From contig JAWKVM010000015.1 of NCBI GenBank assembly GCA_041398025.1, positions 170,038 to 234,037 on the forward strand: a stretch of 64,000 bases of DNA. Direction: 5' to 3'. Origin of the DNA: JANQPX01 sp041398025 (GTDB lineage Bacteria > Pseudomonadota > Alphaproteobacteria > Geminicoccales > Geminicoccaceae). Positions within the stretch are counted from its first letter, which is position 1. Each line of letters opens with the position of its first letter. Positions 18,062 to 26,412 of this stretch are shown here, one piece after another. A program made the position numbers and the translations under genes. A model generated the notes under the pieces. That model had not been told where the DNA came from and searched no databases. It was given only the letters and a program-made list of their open reading frames with translations.

Positions 18062-18764
18062 AACCGGCTCCTCGCATGGTCAGAAGATATTGCGGCCGGC
18101 GCGGGTCGCGCTCCAGCTTGCGGCGAAGGCGCGCGATCTGCGTGTCGACCGCACGGTCGGAGCCGCTGATCCGGCCCTGCTCGGAGAGATCACGGCGGTC
18201 GACGGCGGTGCCGGGCTGGCGGGCGAGGATGGTCAGCAGGGAAAGCTCGGCGGTGGTCAGGTGGACGGGCTCGCCGTCGCGCGTGAGCTGCTGCCGCTCC
18301 AGGTCGAAGGTGAACCTGCCAAAGCGCACCTGGCGCTGCATCAGGTCCTCCTCCTGGCCCGGCGTGGCGGTGCGCCGGAGAATGGTCGCAATCCGAAGCA
18401 GGAGCTCGCGCGGGTCGAAGGGCTTGACCAGATAGTCGTCGGCGCCGGCCGCGAGCCCGCTGATCCGATCCTCGGTCTCCCCGCGCGCGGTCAGGAGCAG
18501 GATCGGCAGATCATTGGCTTCCCGAAGCTCGCCGGTGAAGCTGATGCCGTCCTGGCCCGGCATCATGACGTCGAGTACCATGAGATCGAAGGCGAAATTC
18601 CTGAGCGCCGCGCGCGCCTCCTCGGCATCGCCGGCGACGCTGACGTGATAACCGTTGTCGGCGAGGAAGCGGCGCAGCAGGTCGAGCAGGCGGACGTCGT
18701 CGTCCACCACCAGAATATGGCGGTCCTCCAGGCCCTCCACGCCGCTCGCCGGTCTGTCGTTCAT
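18039..18764 (-). CDS. OmpR/PhoB-family response regulator (PetR-like)
   Basis: 241 aa from ATG 18764. The receiver domain has HILVVDDDVRLLDLL, phosphoacceptor Asp in LDVMMPGQDG near residue 65, the conserved Thr in LLTARG and Lys in YLVKPFDPREL. The C-terminal winged helix-turn-helix runs from about residue 140 and ends in LLTMRGAGYVLR. ATG 18764 is chosen over 18776 because TGA at 18761-18763, the end of the restored MarR frame, overlaps it as ATGA, suggesting translational coupling. With the MarR gene upstream it resembles PetP-PetR of Rhodobacter. Targets are not known here. Confidence 0.93.
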   Translation of the reverse strand: MNDRPASGVEGLEDRHILVVDDDVRLLDLLRRFLADNGYHVSVAGDAEEARAALRNFAFDLMVLDVMMPGQDGISFTGELREANDLPILLLTARGETEDRISGLAAGADDYLVKPFDPRELLLRIATILRRTATPGQEEDLMQRQVRFGRFTFDLERQQLTRDGEPVHLTTAELSLLTILARQPGTAVDRRDLSEQGRISGSDRAVDTQIARLRRKLERDPRRPQYLLTMRGAGYVLRTGG

Positions 18765-18897
18765 GATGCCTGCCAACGCTGTCCGCTGCCGTTTCGCATC
18801 TGATGCAGATAGTGACGCGCGGGGTCGCCGATCAAGCCTTCGAGCACCTGATGATAGCCCGCGACCGCTTCAGTGCCCGCGGCGCGATAGGCGGGCC
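18761..18897 (-). other. Out-of-frame C-terminal extension of the MarR-like gene
   Basis: In the frame shifted by one base from the MarR reading frame, codons from about 18897 read AYRAAGTEAVAGYHQVLEG, then LIGDPARHYLHQMRNGSG, and stop at 18761-18763. The stretch looks like the usual MarR dimerisation helix. Its stop overlaps the next gene's ATG by one ATGA unit, which supports this being the ancestral frame. Confidence 0.7.
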
Positions 18898-19295
18898 AGG
18901 CGCCGGCGCAGGCCGTCGCTCAGACGCTGGTCGAGCGCCCTGCCCTCGTCGGTCAGCGCGAGCAGGCGCTGGCGGCGATCGCTCTGATCCATGGTCTGGG
19001 TGATCAGCCCTTTGACGGTCAGCTCCTTCAGCAGCCGGGACAGGCTCTGCTTGGTGAGCGGCACGATCTTCATCAGGTCGACCATGGTGATTCCGGGAGC
19101 ACGGCCTATGAAATGCAGGAGCTGCTGGTGGCTCCGCGCCAGCCCGAGCTCGTCGAGCAGGGCCGTCTGGTCGCTCTTCAGGCCGTTCAGGGCAAATTCC
19201 AGAAGTTCCAGCCCCTCGATCAGCTCTTCGTCCTTCAGGAAAAGCGGGTTCGGAGGAATCGGCGGAAACGGGCGGGTCGCCTTGGGTTTCGTCAC
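18870..19295 (-). CDS. MarR-family regulator (PetP-like), apparently frameshifted near its C-terminus
   Basis: 141 aa as read, from a GTG at 19295; no in-frame ATG precedes the conserved part. The winged helix is clear: ARSHQQLLHFIGRAPGITMVDL, TKQSLSRLLKELTVKGLI and MDQSDRRQRLLALTDEG. The frame ends early with LARLSRRGH. Removing one C near 18892-18897 gives LAAYRAAGTEAVAGYHQVLEG and continues to a TGA at 18761-18763. That stop overlaps the response regulator ATG as ATGA. The full protein would be about 177 aa, usual for this subgroup, whose C-terminal helix completes the dimer interface. Either a sequencing error, a real mutation or a programmed shift is possible. It is divergent from ilvE. 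Confidence 0.85.
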   Translation of the reverse strand: MTKPKATRPFPPIPPNPLFLKDEELIEGLELLEFALNGLKSDQTALLDELGLARSHQQLLHFIGRAPGITMVDLMKIVPLTKQSLSRLLKELTVKGLITQTMDQSDRRQRLLALTDEGRALDQRLSDGLRRRLARLSRRGH

Positions 19296-19365
19296 GTTGA
19301 CACATCCGCATCGGCAGTGCTACGCGGTTGTGTTTAGCATGACGGTTTCGGAAAGGCAGCGTCTT

Positions 19366-20265
19366 ATGTCACTCGTCCCCTATGACGATCGCGACGGCTA
19401 TATCTGGTATGACGGCGAGATGACGCCGTGGCGTGATGTCCAGTGCCATGTCCTGACCCACGCCCTGCATTATGCGAGCGCGGTCTTCGAGGGCACGCGC
19501 GTCTATGACGGCGCAGGGTTCAAGCTGACCCGGCACAACGAGCGCCTGAAGAAATCCGCGGAGATCATGGGCTTCGAGATCCCCTACAGCGTCGCCCAGA
19601 TCGATCAGGCGTGCAAGCAGGTGATCGCCGCCAACGGCCTCGCCGACGGGGACGGCTATCTCCGGCCGATCGCCTGGCGCGGCTCGGAAATGATGGGCGT
19701 GTCCGCCCAGGCCTGCAAGATCCACCTGGCGATCGCCGCGTGGGAATGGCCGGCCTATTTCACGCCGGAAGCGCGCATGGAAGGCATCCGCATGACCTGG
19801 GCGAAATATCGCCGCCCGGCGCCGGACACCGCCCCCACGGAAAGCAAGGCCGCAGGCCTCTACATGATCTGCACGCTGTCCAAGCACGAAGCGGAAGCCA
19901 AGGGCTACAACGACGCGCTGATGCTCGACTATCGCGGCTTCCTCGCCGAGGGTTCGGGCGCCAACCTGTTCCTGGCGATCGACGGCAAGCTGCACACCCC
20001 GACGGCCGACTGCTTCCTGAACGGCATCACCCGCCAGACCGTGATCGAGCTCGCCAAGGCGCGCGGCATCGAGGTGATCGAGCGCCATATCAAGCCGGAG
20101 GAGCTGAAGGACGCCAACGAGGTGTTCCTCACCGGCACCGCGGTCGAGGTCACCCCGGTCAAGGAGATCGCCGACTACAATTTCCAGGTCGGCCAGCTCA
20201 CCCGCCAGCTCATGGGCGACTTCGACGCCCTCACCCGCCAATCCGCCAAAAAAGCCACCGCCTAG
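19366..20265 (+). CDS. ilvE: Branched-chain amino acid aminotransferase
   Basis: 299 aa from ATG 19366 (MSLVPYDDRDGYIWYDGEM), with GAAAGG 9 nt upstream; ATG 19339 would add nine residues. A class IV PLP transaminase: HALHYASAVFEGTRVY near the start, the PLP lysine in TESKAAGLYM, LDYRGFLAEGSGANLFL with the phosphate-binding Gly/Asn loop, NGITRQTVIELA, and EVFLTGTAVEVTPVKEI. It makes the final transamination to Leu, Ile and Val. It is transcribed away from the MarR-RR-HK set across a 70 bp spacer that must hold both promoters; a TTGACA lies at 19309-19314. Confidence 0.96.
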   Translation: MSLVPYDDRDGYIWYDGEMTPWRDVQCHVLTHALHYASAVFEGTRVYDGAGFKLTRHNERLKKSAEIMGFEIPYSVAQIDQACKQVIAANGLADGDGYLRPIAWRGSEMMGVSAQACKIHLAIAAWEWPAYFTPEARMEGIRMTWAKYRRPAPDTAPTESKAAGLYMICTLSKHEAEAKGYNDALMLDYRGFLAEGSGANLFLAIDGKLHTPTADCFLNGITRQTVIELAKARGIEVIERHIKPEELKDANEVFLTGTAVEVTPVKEIADYNFQVGQLTRQLMGDFDALTRQSAKKATA

Positions 20266-20439
20266 GCGCGAGCCGCGCCGGGCTGGACTTGCCTCAGGCG
20301 GCGGATTGGCCGAGGGGCTCGCTGTGACGGCTTTGGCTGATGGGTAGGGTCGTTGAGGGCACCGGCGCCGGACCGACGGCCAAGCGTCACCGGCTTGCCC
20401 GAACTCAGGCTCGGCCCCGGAAGCACAGTCTTAGGCAGG

Positions 20440-21759
20440 TCACCCAGGTGCTGGCAGCACATCGGCGGGAACCTCGAAGACCTGGCCTGGGTAGATGATG
20501 TCGGGGTCGCGAATCTGCCCGTTATTGGCTTCGAAGATATAGACGTAGTTGAAGCCGTCGCCGGACAGGCGGCGCGCGATGCGCCAGAGTGAATTGCCGG
20601 GCTGGACGACGACATAGTCGACTTTGGCCTGGCCTTGGATGGGTGGTGTGGCGACCCTGGTGAGTGGTGTTTCCAGCCTGGCCACCGTCGCCCCCTTGTG
20701 ATCGAGCTGGTCGAGGCGGAGCGTGTAGTCGCCGCCGGGCAGATCCTGGTCGAGCGTGGTGATCCAGTAGCCCTTGCTGTCGCCGATCACCAGCGCTGCC
20801 GGGACGTTGTCGACATAGATGCGCACGGGCACGCCGGGCGGCGCTTCGCCGGAAAGCCGTATGGCGCCTCTGTCGTCATAGTCCACCAGCTTGAGGGCGA
20901 GACGCTCGTCGCCGGGGCTCTGCAGCTTGTCCGGCGCCTGCAGGATCCTGCCCTCGCCGCCTTCATCCTTGTCGACGACCACGGCGACCGGCTGGTCGTG
21001 CTCCGTCGCCGCGGGTTCGGGAACGGAAACCACGACCACCTGGCGGGAATCCACCGGATCGGCGTCCTTGGGCACCGCCGTCAGGCTCAATTCTTGGTCG
21101 CCGGCGGCGAGCGGCTCGCTCGGGATCGACACCCATTCGCCCGTGGCTGACGTGGTGACGCGATCGATCACCTCGTCGCCGACCTTGATCTCGACGTCGG
21201 TCAGCGGCGCCGCGCGGCCGGCCATGACGGTGCGGCCATCGGGATCGACCCGGACCACGTCGAAGCTCGGCACCGGATCGGCATCCGCCGCCGCACCGGC
21301 TTGACCCGCCGCCGGTTCGATCGCCGACGGCTCCTCGGCGATCGGACGGTCGATCACGCGCACCGATGGCGTCGGCTCCGCGCCTTCGGGCGCCAGGGCT
21401 GCGGTTTCGACCTCCTGTTGGCCGGGACCGCTCCCGGCGACCGTGTCGGCCGCCTTTGTCGATGCGCCGCCGCCACCGGCCGCGCCACCTGTGTAGGCCT
21501 GCTGATAGCGGCTTCTCAGAGGCCCGGTGATCGCAGCGCCGCCCGGCCCGGCGCCGAAATCGTCCATGCGCCGTGCGGCCGAGCCCTGAATCGCTGGCCT
21601 CGAGGCCGGATCGGCCGAGGCCTGATCGTCACCCTGGGTTGCCGACGGAGCCGCCTCATCCGTCGTCACCAGGTCGGTGCCGAACGGATCGAAGGCGACA
21701 TAGGCAACGCCAAGGGCGCCGGCCAGAAGGAAAAGAGCCACGATCGCGTGATAACCCAT
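20440..21759 (-). CDS. LysM peptidoglycan-binding protein with Ig-like repeats
   Basis: 439 aa. An N-terminal membrane anchor (HAIVALFLLAGALGVAYVAF, about 4-23) is followed by a low-complexity Ala/Pro/Gly linker to about residue 160. Two beta-rich Ig-like segments (about 165-250 and 285-370) precede a C-terminal LysM at about 388-435 (VVVQPGNSLWRIARRLSG, then YIFEANNGQIRDPDIIYPG). The protein is probably inner-membrane anchored with its LysM on peptidoglycan. Such proteins are common in Rhodospirillales, with unknown role. It stands alone between ilvE and the LOG gene. The 174 bp after ilvE hold no clear feature. Confidence 0.88.
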   Translation of the reverse strand: MGYHAIVALFLLAGALGVAYVAFDPFGTDLVTTDEAAPSATQGDDQASADPASRPAIQGSAARRMDDFGAGPGGAAITGPLRSRYQQAYTGGAAGGGGASTKAADTVAGSGPGQQEVETAALAPEGAEPTPSVRVIDRPIAEEPSAIEPAAGQAGAAADADPVPSFDVVRVDPDGRTVMAGRAAPLTDVEIKVGDEVIDRVTTSATGEWVSIPSEPLAAGDQELSLTAVPKDADPVDSRQVVVVSVPEPAATEHDQPVAVVVDKDEGGEGRILQAPDKLQSPGDERLALKLVDYDDRGAIRLSGEAPPGVPVRIYVDNVPAALVIGDSKGYWITTLDQDLPGGDYTLRLDQLDHKGATVARLETPLTRVATPPIQGQAKVDYVVVQPGNSLWRIARRLSGDGFNYVYIFEANNGQIRDPDIIYPGQVFEVPADVLPAPG

Positions 21760-22019
21760 GATTGCGCATCAGCTTTTGGTGATTCGTAGCGATCAAGAAT
21801 AGAGTTAATTTGGGAAAAAAGCCAAGGATTCTCATCGACATCGCCGCGAACGATGCCATGCGCCGCGCCATCGGGTATGTTTGGCCGTCATCACGGAGTT
21901 TGCCCGACGCTGGCTGCCCTCTCTGCAACCGCCGGTCCAGAGCCTCTTGCGCTGCCCTCGCTTTTCGCCCAGAAAACCCGACTTCGGCCGCATGGCAGCA
22001 GCTCTACGGGATCGTCGTC

Positions 22020-22592
22020 ATGGTCAACTCTCTTTGCATTTTCTGCGGGTCGCGCTTCGGTGTGGCCACCGGCTATCGGGCCGAAGCGGCGAGGCTCGGC
22101 GAGCTCTGCGGGCAGAACGGGATCGAGGTGATCTATGGCGGCGGCCATGTCGGCCTGATGGGGGTGGTCGCCGATGCCGCCATGACCGCGGGCGGCCGGG
22201 TCACCGGTCTGATCCCCGAACGCCTCCTGGAATGGGAGGTCGGGCATCACGGCATTTCCGAGCTGATCGTGACCGACAGCATGTCCGATCGCAAGGACAA
22301 GATGATCGCGACGAGCGACGCCTTCGCCATTCTGCCGGGCGGGCTCGGCACGCTCGACGAATTCTTCGAGGTGCTGACGCTTCGGCAGCTCAGCTATCAC
22401 CGAAAGCCGATCATCCTGATCAATGTCGACGGCTTCTGGGATCCGCTGAATGCCCTGATCCGGCAGGTGGTGGATCGAGGCTTCGCCGATGCCGACGTCT
22501 ACGCGATGATCCACACGGTCGAGAATGCCGATCAGGCGCTGTCGGTCCTGGGCTTTGACGAGGCCGGATCGCGCCGCCAGGCAGCGCCCTGA
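22020..22592 (+). CDS. LOG family protein (TIGR00730, cytokinin riboside monophosphate phosphoribohydrolase-like)
   Basis: 190 aa from ATG 22020 (MVNSLCIFCGSRFG), where the family always begins. A Rossmann-type fold with YGGGHVGLMGVVADAA, the R-K-D stretch in MSDRKDKMI and the signature PGGLGTLDEFFE. The LOG enzymes split nucleoside 5'-monophosphates into base and ribose 5-phosphate; bacterial members often act on AMP. The upstream reading frame to 21810 is rejected as non-family sequence. It converges on secB with a 39 bp gap. Confidence 0.92.
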   Translation: MVNSLCIFCGSRFGVATGYRAEAARLGELCGQNGIEVIYGGGHVGLMGVVADAAMTAGGRVTGLIPERLLEWEVGHHGISELIVTDSMSDRKDKMIATSDAFAILPGGLGTLDEFFEVLTLRQLSYHRKPIILINVDGFWDPLNALIRQVVDRGFADADVYAMIHTVENADQALSVLGFDEAGSRRQAAP

Positions 22593-22631
22593 CCGACCCC
22601 GTCACGCATCCTTGCGGACGCATGCACCGCC

Positions 22632-23168
22632 TCAGTTGACGGCGCTCGCCCCCTTGGCTTCGCCAGCACCCGTGGCAGCGGCCTGCGCTGCCGCCTGCGC
22701 CTGCTCCTGGCGTCGCCGGTAGAGGGCGACGAAGTCGATCGGATCGATCATCAGCGGCGGGAAGCCGCCGTCCCGGGTGGCGTCGGCAACGATCCGGCGC
22801 GCGAACGGGAAGAGCAGACGCGGGCATTCCACCAGAAGAAGCGGCTGCAGGCTGTCCTTCGGGATGTTCAGGAGCTGGAACACGCCCGCATAGCTGAGCT
22901 CCAGGACGAACACCGTGTCGGCGCCGGCCTTGGCGTCGATATTGAGCTGGATGACCACTTCGTAGCGCGTGTCCTGAAGCGGCTGCGCGCGCACGTCGAC
23001 GCGCACCGCGATTTCCGGCCGCTGCTGGCTTTGGTCGAGGGCGAGCGGGGCGCGCGGATTCTCGAAGGACAGATCCTTGGTGTACTGCGTCTGAATCATC
23101 AGGCGCGGCGGCTCGGCCTGCTCGGCAGGGTTGCCGCCGGTCGGTGGAGTTGCGGAGTTCTCAGCCAT
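22632..23168 (-). CDS. secB: Protein-export chaperone SecB
   Basis: 178 aa. The core has QTQYTKDLSFENPRAP, VRAQPLQDTRYEVVIQLNI, VFVLELSYAGVFQL and LLVECPRLLFPFARRIV, all standard SecB segments, and DGGFPPLMIDPIDFVALY near the C-terminus. The tail is extended, Ala/Gln-rich. SecB is a tetrameric chaperone that keeps preproteins unfolded and hands them to SecA. It is read leftward just after the phosphatase and fxsA genes, an arrangement usual in alphaproteobacteria. Confidence 0.96.
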   Translation of the reverse strand: MAENSATPPTGGNPAEQAEPPRLMIQTQYTKDLSFENPRAPLALDQSQQRPEIAVRVDVRAQPLQDTRYEVVIQLNIDAKAGADTVFVLELSYAGVFQLLNIPKDSLQPLLLVECPRLLFPFARRIVADATRDGGFPPLMIDPIDFVALYRRRQEQAQAAAQAAATGAGEAKGASAVN

Positions 23169-23207
23169 GATGTGGAGATCCCAGTTCTTGATGGACGAAA
23201 GGTGACG

Positions 23208-23753
23208 TCACGGCGCGGGCGATCGGCCCGACATCCCGTGATCGACGTGGACGATGGCCGCATTGGCCACTTCTTCGCCGGTAAAGGCGCGAATGAAGCC
23301 CCAATGGGAAATGATGGCGACGTCCCGGCGCATCAGGAGATCGCCGTGGTCGCTGCGAAAGCGCGTGCAGCGCTCGATCACCGCGTCCTCGCTCTCCGGC
23401 GGCACGCCCCACCACCGATCGCCCAGGTCGGAAAAGTCGATATGCGGATAGGCGCCGCGGAGGACATCAGGATTGCTGCCGACGTCGCAGGAGAAAACGC
23501 AGCGCTCGCGCACCAGCGGATTGATGCTGACATGGAGATCGAGCGCTGACGCCACGATTTCCGCAGTCTCGAGAGCGCGCAGATAGGGGCTCGCGATCAA
23601 GGCGGTAAGCTCGTAGGGGCCGAGTTCCTCGGCCAGGGCTCGCGCCTGCTGCCGCCCGAGATCGGTCAGCGGCGGGTCGGGAATGCCGGGGTCGATCTTG
23701 GTCTCGGAAAAATGCCGGTTCCATTCGGACTGGGCATGGCGGACCAGCATCAT
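23208..23753 (-). CDS. Histidine phosphatase (phosphoglycerate mutase-like) family protein
   Basis: 181 aa from ATG 23753, which overlaps the fxsA stop as ATGA (23750-23753). The catalytic motif is LVRHAQSEWN with the phosphorylated His, here RHA rather than RHG. Further conserved parts are LTDLGRQQARALAEEL, SPYLRALETAEI, and the second His in ISHWGFIRAFTG. The substrate is unknown; family members act on sugar phosphates, nucleotides or phosphoproteins. Placement between fxsA and secB is likely to reflect one transcript with fxsA. Confidence 0.9.
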   Translation of the reverse strand: MMLVRHAQSEWNRHFSETKIDPGIPDPPLTDLGRQQARALAEELGPYELTALIASPYLRALETAEIVASALDLHVSINPLVRERCVFSCDVGSNPDVLRGAYPHIDFSDLGDRWWGVPPESEDAVIERCTRFRSDHGDLLMRRDVAIISHWGFIRAFTGEEVANAAIVHVDHGMSGRSPAP

Positions 23754-24310
23754 GGCTTGTCGTCCCAGCTGCCGCGCGGCGGCGGCATCGGACCGGACGC
23801 CGCTCCCGGCTCTTTCCCATCCGAATCGTCGATGGTCTCGTAATCCCCCTCGACCACGGGCCCCCTTCCAGCCGGTCGAGGCCCGGGCGGCTGCCGCCCG
23901 TCGCCGGGCATCGCGGCCGCACGAAAGCGGCCGCCGAGCACGCGGTAGAGCCAGACGCGAATCGGCGGCGCCAGGAGCGATGCGCCGATCACATCCGTGA
24001 CGAATCCGGGGGTTAGGAGGAGAGCGCCGGCGATCACCAGACAAAAACCTTCGAAAACCTCGCCAAGCGGGATGCCGCCCTGGTCGAGCTGCCGCTGCGC
24101 GCGCCGAAGCACGGCAAATCCCTGCCGGCGCAACATCCACGTCCCGATGATCGCCGTCAAGATAATCAGGCCGAGCGTCGGCCACAGGCCAATCCAGCTG
24201 CCGACCTGGATGAGCACGGCGATCTCGATCAGCGGCATCACGATGAACGCGATCAGCAAAATCCGTCCGATCGGGAGCCTTGCCGTGGTTTGTTTTTCTG
24301 TTCGGGTCAT
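23750..24310 (-). CDS. FxsA family membrane protein
   Basis: 186 aa. Membrane helices at about 15-35 (ILLIAFIVMPLIEIAVLIQV), 40-57 and 85-110, with the family signature EIAVLIQVG, LTAIIGTWMLRRQG and LLLTPGFVTDVIG. The cytoplasmic C-terminus is Pro/Gly-rich. E. coli FxsA was named for its effect on phage T7 exclusion by the F plasmid; the native role is not known. The gene is divergent from the tim44-like gene across 104 bp, the usual alphaproteobacterial arrangement, and overlaps the downstream phosphatase start by 4 bp. Confidence 0.9.
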   Translation of the reverse strand: MTRTEKQTTARLPIGRILLIAFIVMPLIEIAVLIQVGSWIGLWPTLGLIILTAIIGTWMLRRQGFAVLRRAQRQLDQGGIPLGEVFEGFCLVIAGALLLTPGFVTDVIGASLLAPPIRVWLYRVLGGRFRAAAMPGDGRQPPGPRPAGRGPVVEGDYETIDDSDGKEPGAASGPMPPPRGSWDDKP

Positions 24311-24414
24311 TATATGTTTGTTAAGGATAAAAGCTTACCTTGCACTTGCGGTGCCAGAGGGTAACATCCGCCAACTCGCCCGCCGCCGCAACCAAAGGCT
24401 TCAACGGAGCCGGA

Positions 24415-25098
24415 ATGTCTGAAGGATTTGCATATATCGACATCTTGTTTTTTGCCATGGTCGCGGCGTTTATCGCGTTGCGCCTGCGCAGCGTGCTGGG
24501 CAGACGGACCGGCCACGAACGCCGCCGCACGGAAGGGTTTGGTGATGTGCGCAGCGAAGGCGCTACCGACAATGTCGTGCCGATCGGCGATCGCGGCGCG
24601 ACGCGTCCCGACATCGACCAAGCCATAGCGGCCATGGGCGAAGGCGATGTCAAGGCCGGCCTGCTGCGCATCAGCGAGGCGGACCAGCGCTTCGATCTGA
24701 AGGAGTTCCTCTCCGGCGCCAGATTGGCCTTCGAGATGATCGTCGACTCCTATGCCGCCGGGGACAAGACGGCGCTCAGGCCGCTTCTCGCCGATCAGGT
24801 GTTCCGCGGCTTCGCCCGCGCGATCGACGAGCGTGTCGCCGTCGAGCAGAGCCTGGACACGCAGCTGCTCGCCGTGAGCGAGCCCGAGGTGATCGAGGCC
24901 GATCTCGTCGATCGCGCCGCGCGCATCACGCTCCGTTTCGAGAGCGAGCAGGTCAATGTCGTCCGTGATCGGGACGGCCAGGTGGTCGAGGGCGATCCGC
25001 AGACGGCGGAAAATGTCGTTGACCTCTGGACCTTTGAGCGCGATACCCGCAGCAGCGATCCCAACTGGACGCTGATCGAAACCCGCGCACCGAACTGA
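24415..25098 (+). CDS. Tim44/TimA-family adaptor protein
   Basis: 227 aa from ATG 24415 with GGAG 7 nt upstream; it begins MSEGFAYIDILFFAMVAAF, a single N-terminal membrane segment. After a charged linker comes a Tim44-like domain (about 85-225): FLSGARLAFEMIVDSYAAGD, LRPLLADQVFRGF, and VVDLWTFERDTRSSDPNW. Its alphaproteobacterial homologues are related to mitochondrial Tim44, and were shown in Caulobacter to bind membranes. It lies 23 bp before mltA, so the two are almost certainly one operon. Confidence 0.92.
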   Translation: MSEGFAYIDILFFAMVAAFIALRLRSVLGRRTGHERRRTEGFGDVRSEGATDNVVPIGDRGATRPDIDQAIAAMGEGDVKAGLLRISEADQRFDLKEFLSGARLAFEMIVDSYAAGDKTALRPLLADQVFRGFARAIDERVAVEQSLDTQLLAVSEPEVIEADLVDRAARITLRFESEQVNVVRDRDGQVVEGDPQTAENVVDLWTFERDTRSSDPNWTLIETRAPN

Positions 25099-25121
25099 TC
25101 GACATCACCGTGACCTGATCG

Positions 25122-26303
25122 ATGAGAAGATTTGCGGCGTTATCTGCGCTGGCCGTCTTGCTGTTTGGCTGCGGCAAGAGCGGCGACATCGAGCCCCTGG
25201 TCGATTTCACGCCGATTGCCTATGAAAAGCTGAATGGATGGCGCAGCGACAATCAGCTCGCCGCGGCGCTCGCCTTCAAGCGCTCCTGCGACAAGCTGCT
25301 GCGCCGCCCCGGTCCCTCCAAGATCGGCAAGCACGAGGTCTACGGCACCACCGACGACTGGCGCATGGCCTGCGACGCCGCGGCCAAGCTGGACGAAAGC
25401 ACGACGTCCGTCGATGCCAGGCGTTTCTTCGAGGCCTGGTTCCAGCCTTTCGTGATCACGGCCGACGACGAGACCGAAGGGCTGTTCACGGGCTATTACG
25501 AGCCGCTTCTGTTCGGCTCGAAGAAGCGGGACGGCCATTATGCCGTGCCGCTCTATTTGCCGCCGGACGATCTGGTGCGGGTCGACCTCGGCAAGTTCGA
25601 TCCCGAGCTCGAGGGGCGCTCGATCCGCGGACGCATCGACGGCCAGGAGTTCATTCCCTATCACACGCGCGACGACATCGATCACGGCGCCCTCGCCGGC
25701 CGCGATCTCGAGCTGGTCTGGGTCGATGACGAAGTCGAAAAATTCTTCCTGCAGATCCAGGGCTCGGGCCAGGTCCAGCTCGACGACGGCAGTGTCATCA
25801 GAGTGGGCTATGCCGACCAGAACGGCCTCCCCTACCGGGCGATCGGCCGCGATCTGATCGAGATCGGCGCGCTCACGCCGGAGACCGTCTCGCTGCAGAC
25901 CATCCGGCAATGGCTGAAGGACAATCCAGGCCGCGCGAGGGACATCATGGCGCGCAACAAGTCCTACATCTTCTTTCGGGAAAACACCGAGCTCAATCCG
26001 GCAGACGGACCGCTGGGGGCCCAGAACGTGCCGCTGACCGCCGGCCGCTCGCTCGCCGTCGATCCGCGCCATGTGCCGCTCGGCACCCCGCTCTGGCTCG
26101 AGACCACCGCTCCCTGGCCGGACGGCGAGCGGCCGCTTCGCCGGCTGGTGATCGCGCAGGACACCGGCGGCGCGATCAAAGGGGCGATCAGGGGCGATGT
26201 CTTCTGGGGGGCGGGCGAACGCGCCGAAGCCGTCGCCGGCCGCATGAAGAGCAAGGGGCGCTATTTCGTCCTGGTGCCGCGCGCCGCCATTCCGACGAGC
26301 TGA
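25122..26303 (+). CDS. mltA: Membrane-bound lytic murein transglycosylase A
   Basis: 393 aa. A lipoprotein signal with VLLFGC (Cys about residue 18) precedes the MltA domain: FTGYYEPLLFGSKK, IPYHTRDDIDHGAL, FFLQIQGSGQVQLDDG and the 3D domain near the C-terminus with LAVDPRHVPLGTPLWL and the catalytic IAQDTGGAIKG aspartate. The enzyme cleaves glycan strands to 1,6-anhydro-muropeptides at the outer membrane. It follows the tim44-like gene. Normally smr comes next in this block; here lutABC intervenes. Confidence 0.95.
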   Translation: MRRFAALSALAVLLFGCGKSGDIEPLVDFTPIAYEKLNGWRSDNQLAAALAFKRSCDKLLRRPGPSKIGKHEVYGTTDDWRMACDAAAKLDESTTSVDARRFFEAWFQPFVITADDETEGLFTGYYEPLLFGSKKRDGHYAVPLYLPPDDLVRVDLGKFDPELEGRSIRGRIDGQEFIPYHTRDDIDHGALAGRDLELVWVDDEVEKFFLQIQGSGQVQLDDGSVIRVGYADQNGLPYRAIGRDLIEIGALTPETVSLQTIRQWLKDNPGRARDIMARNKSYIFFRENTELNPADGPLGAQNVPLTAGRSLAVDPRHVPLGTPLWLETTAPWPDGERPLRRLVIAQDTGGAIKGAIRGDVFWGAGERAEAVAGRMKSKGRYFVLVPRAAIPTS

Positions 26304-26412
26304 TCGCCTTTTGCCTCGCCGATGGCCGCTGCGCCGTCAATTGCACCTTAAGGCCTCGTGCTGGTAAGGTTCCCCCACGACAATCAGCGTTCGATCAGGA
26401 GCTCCGGCCTGC

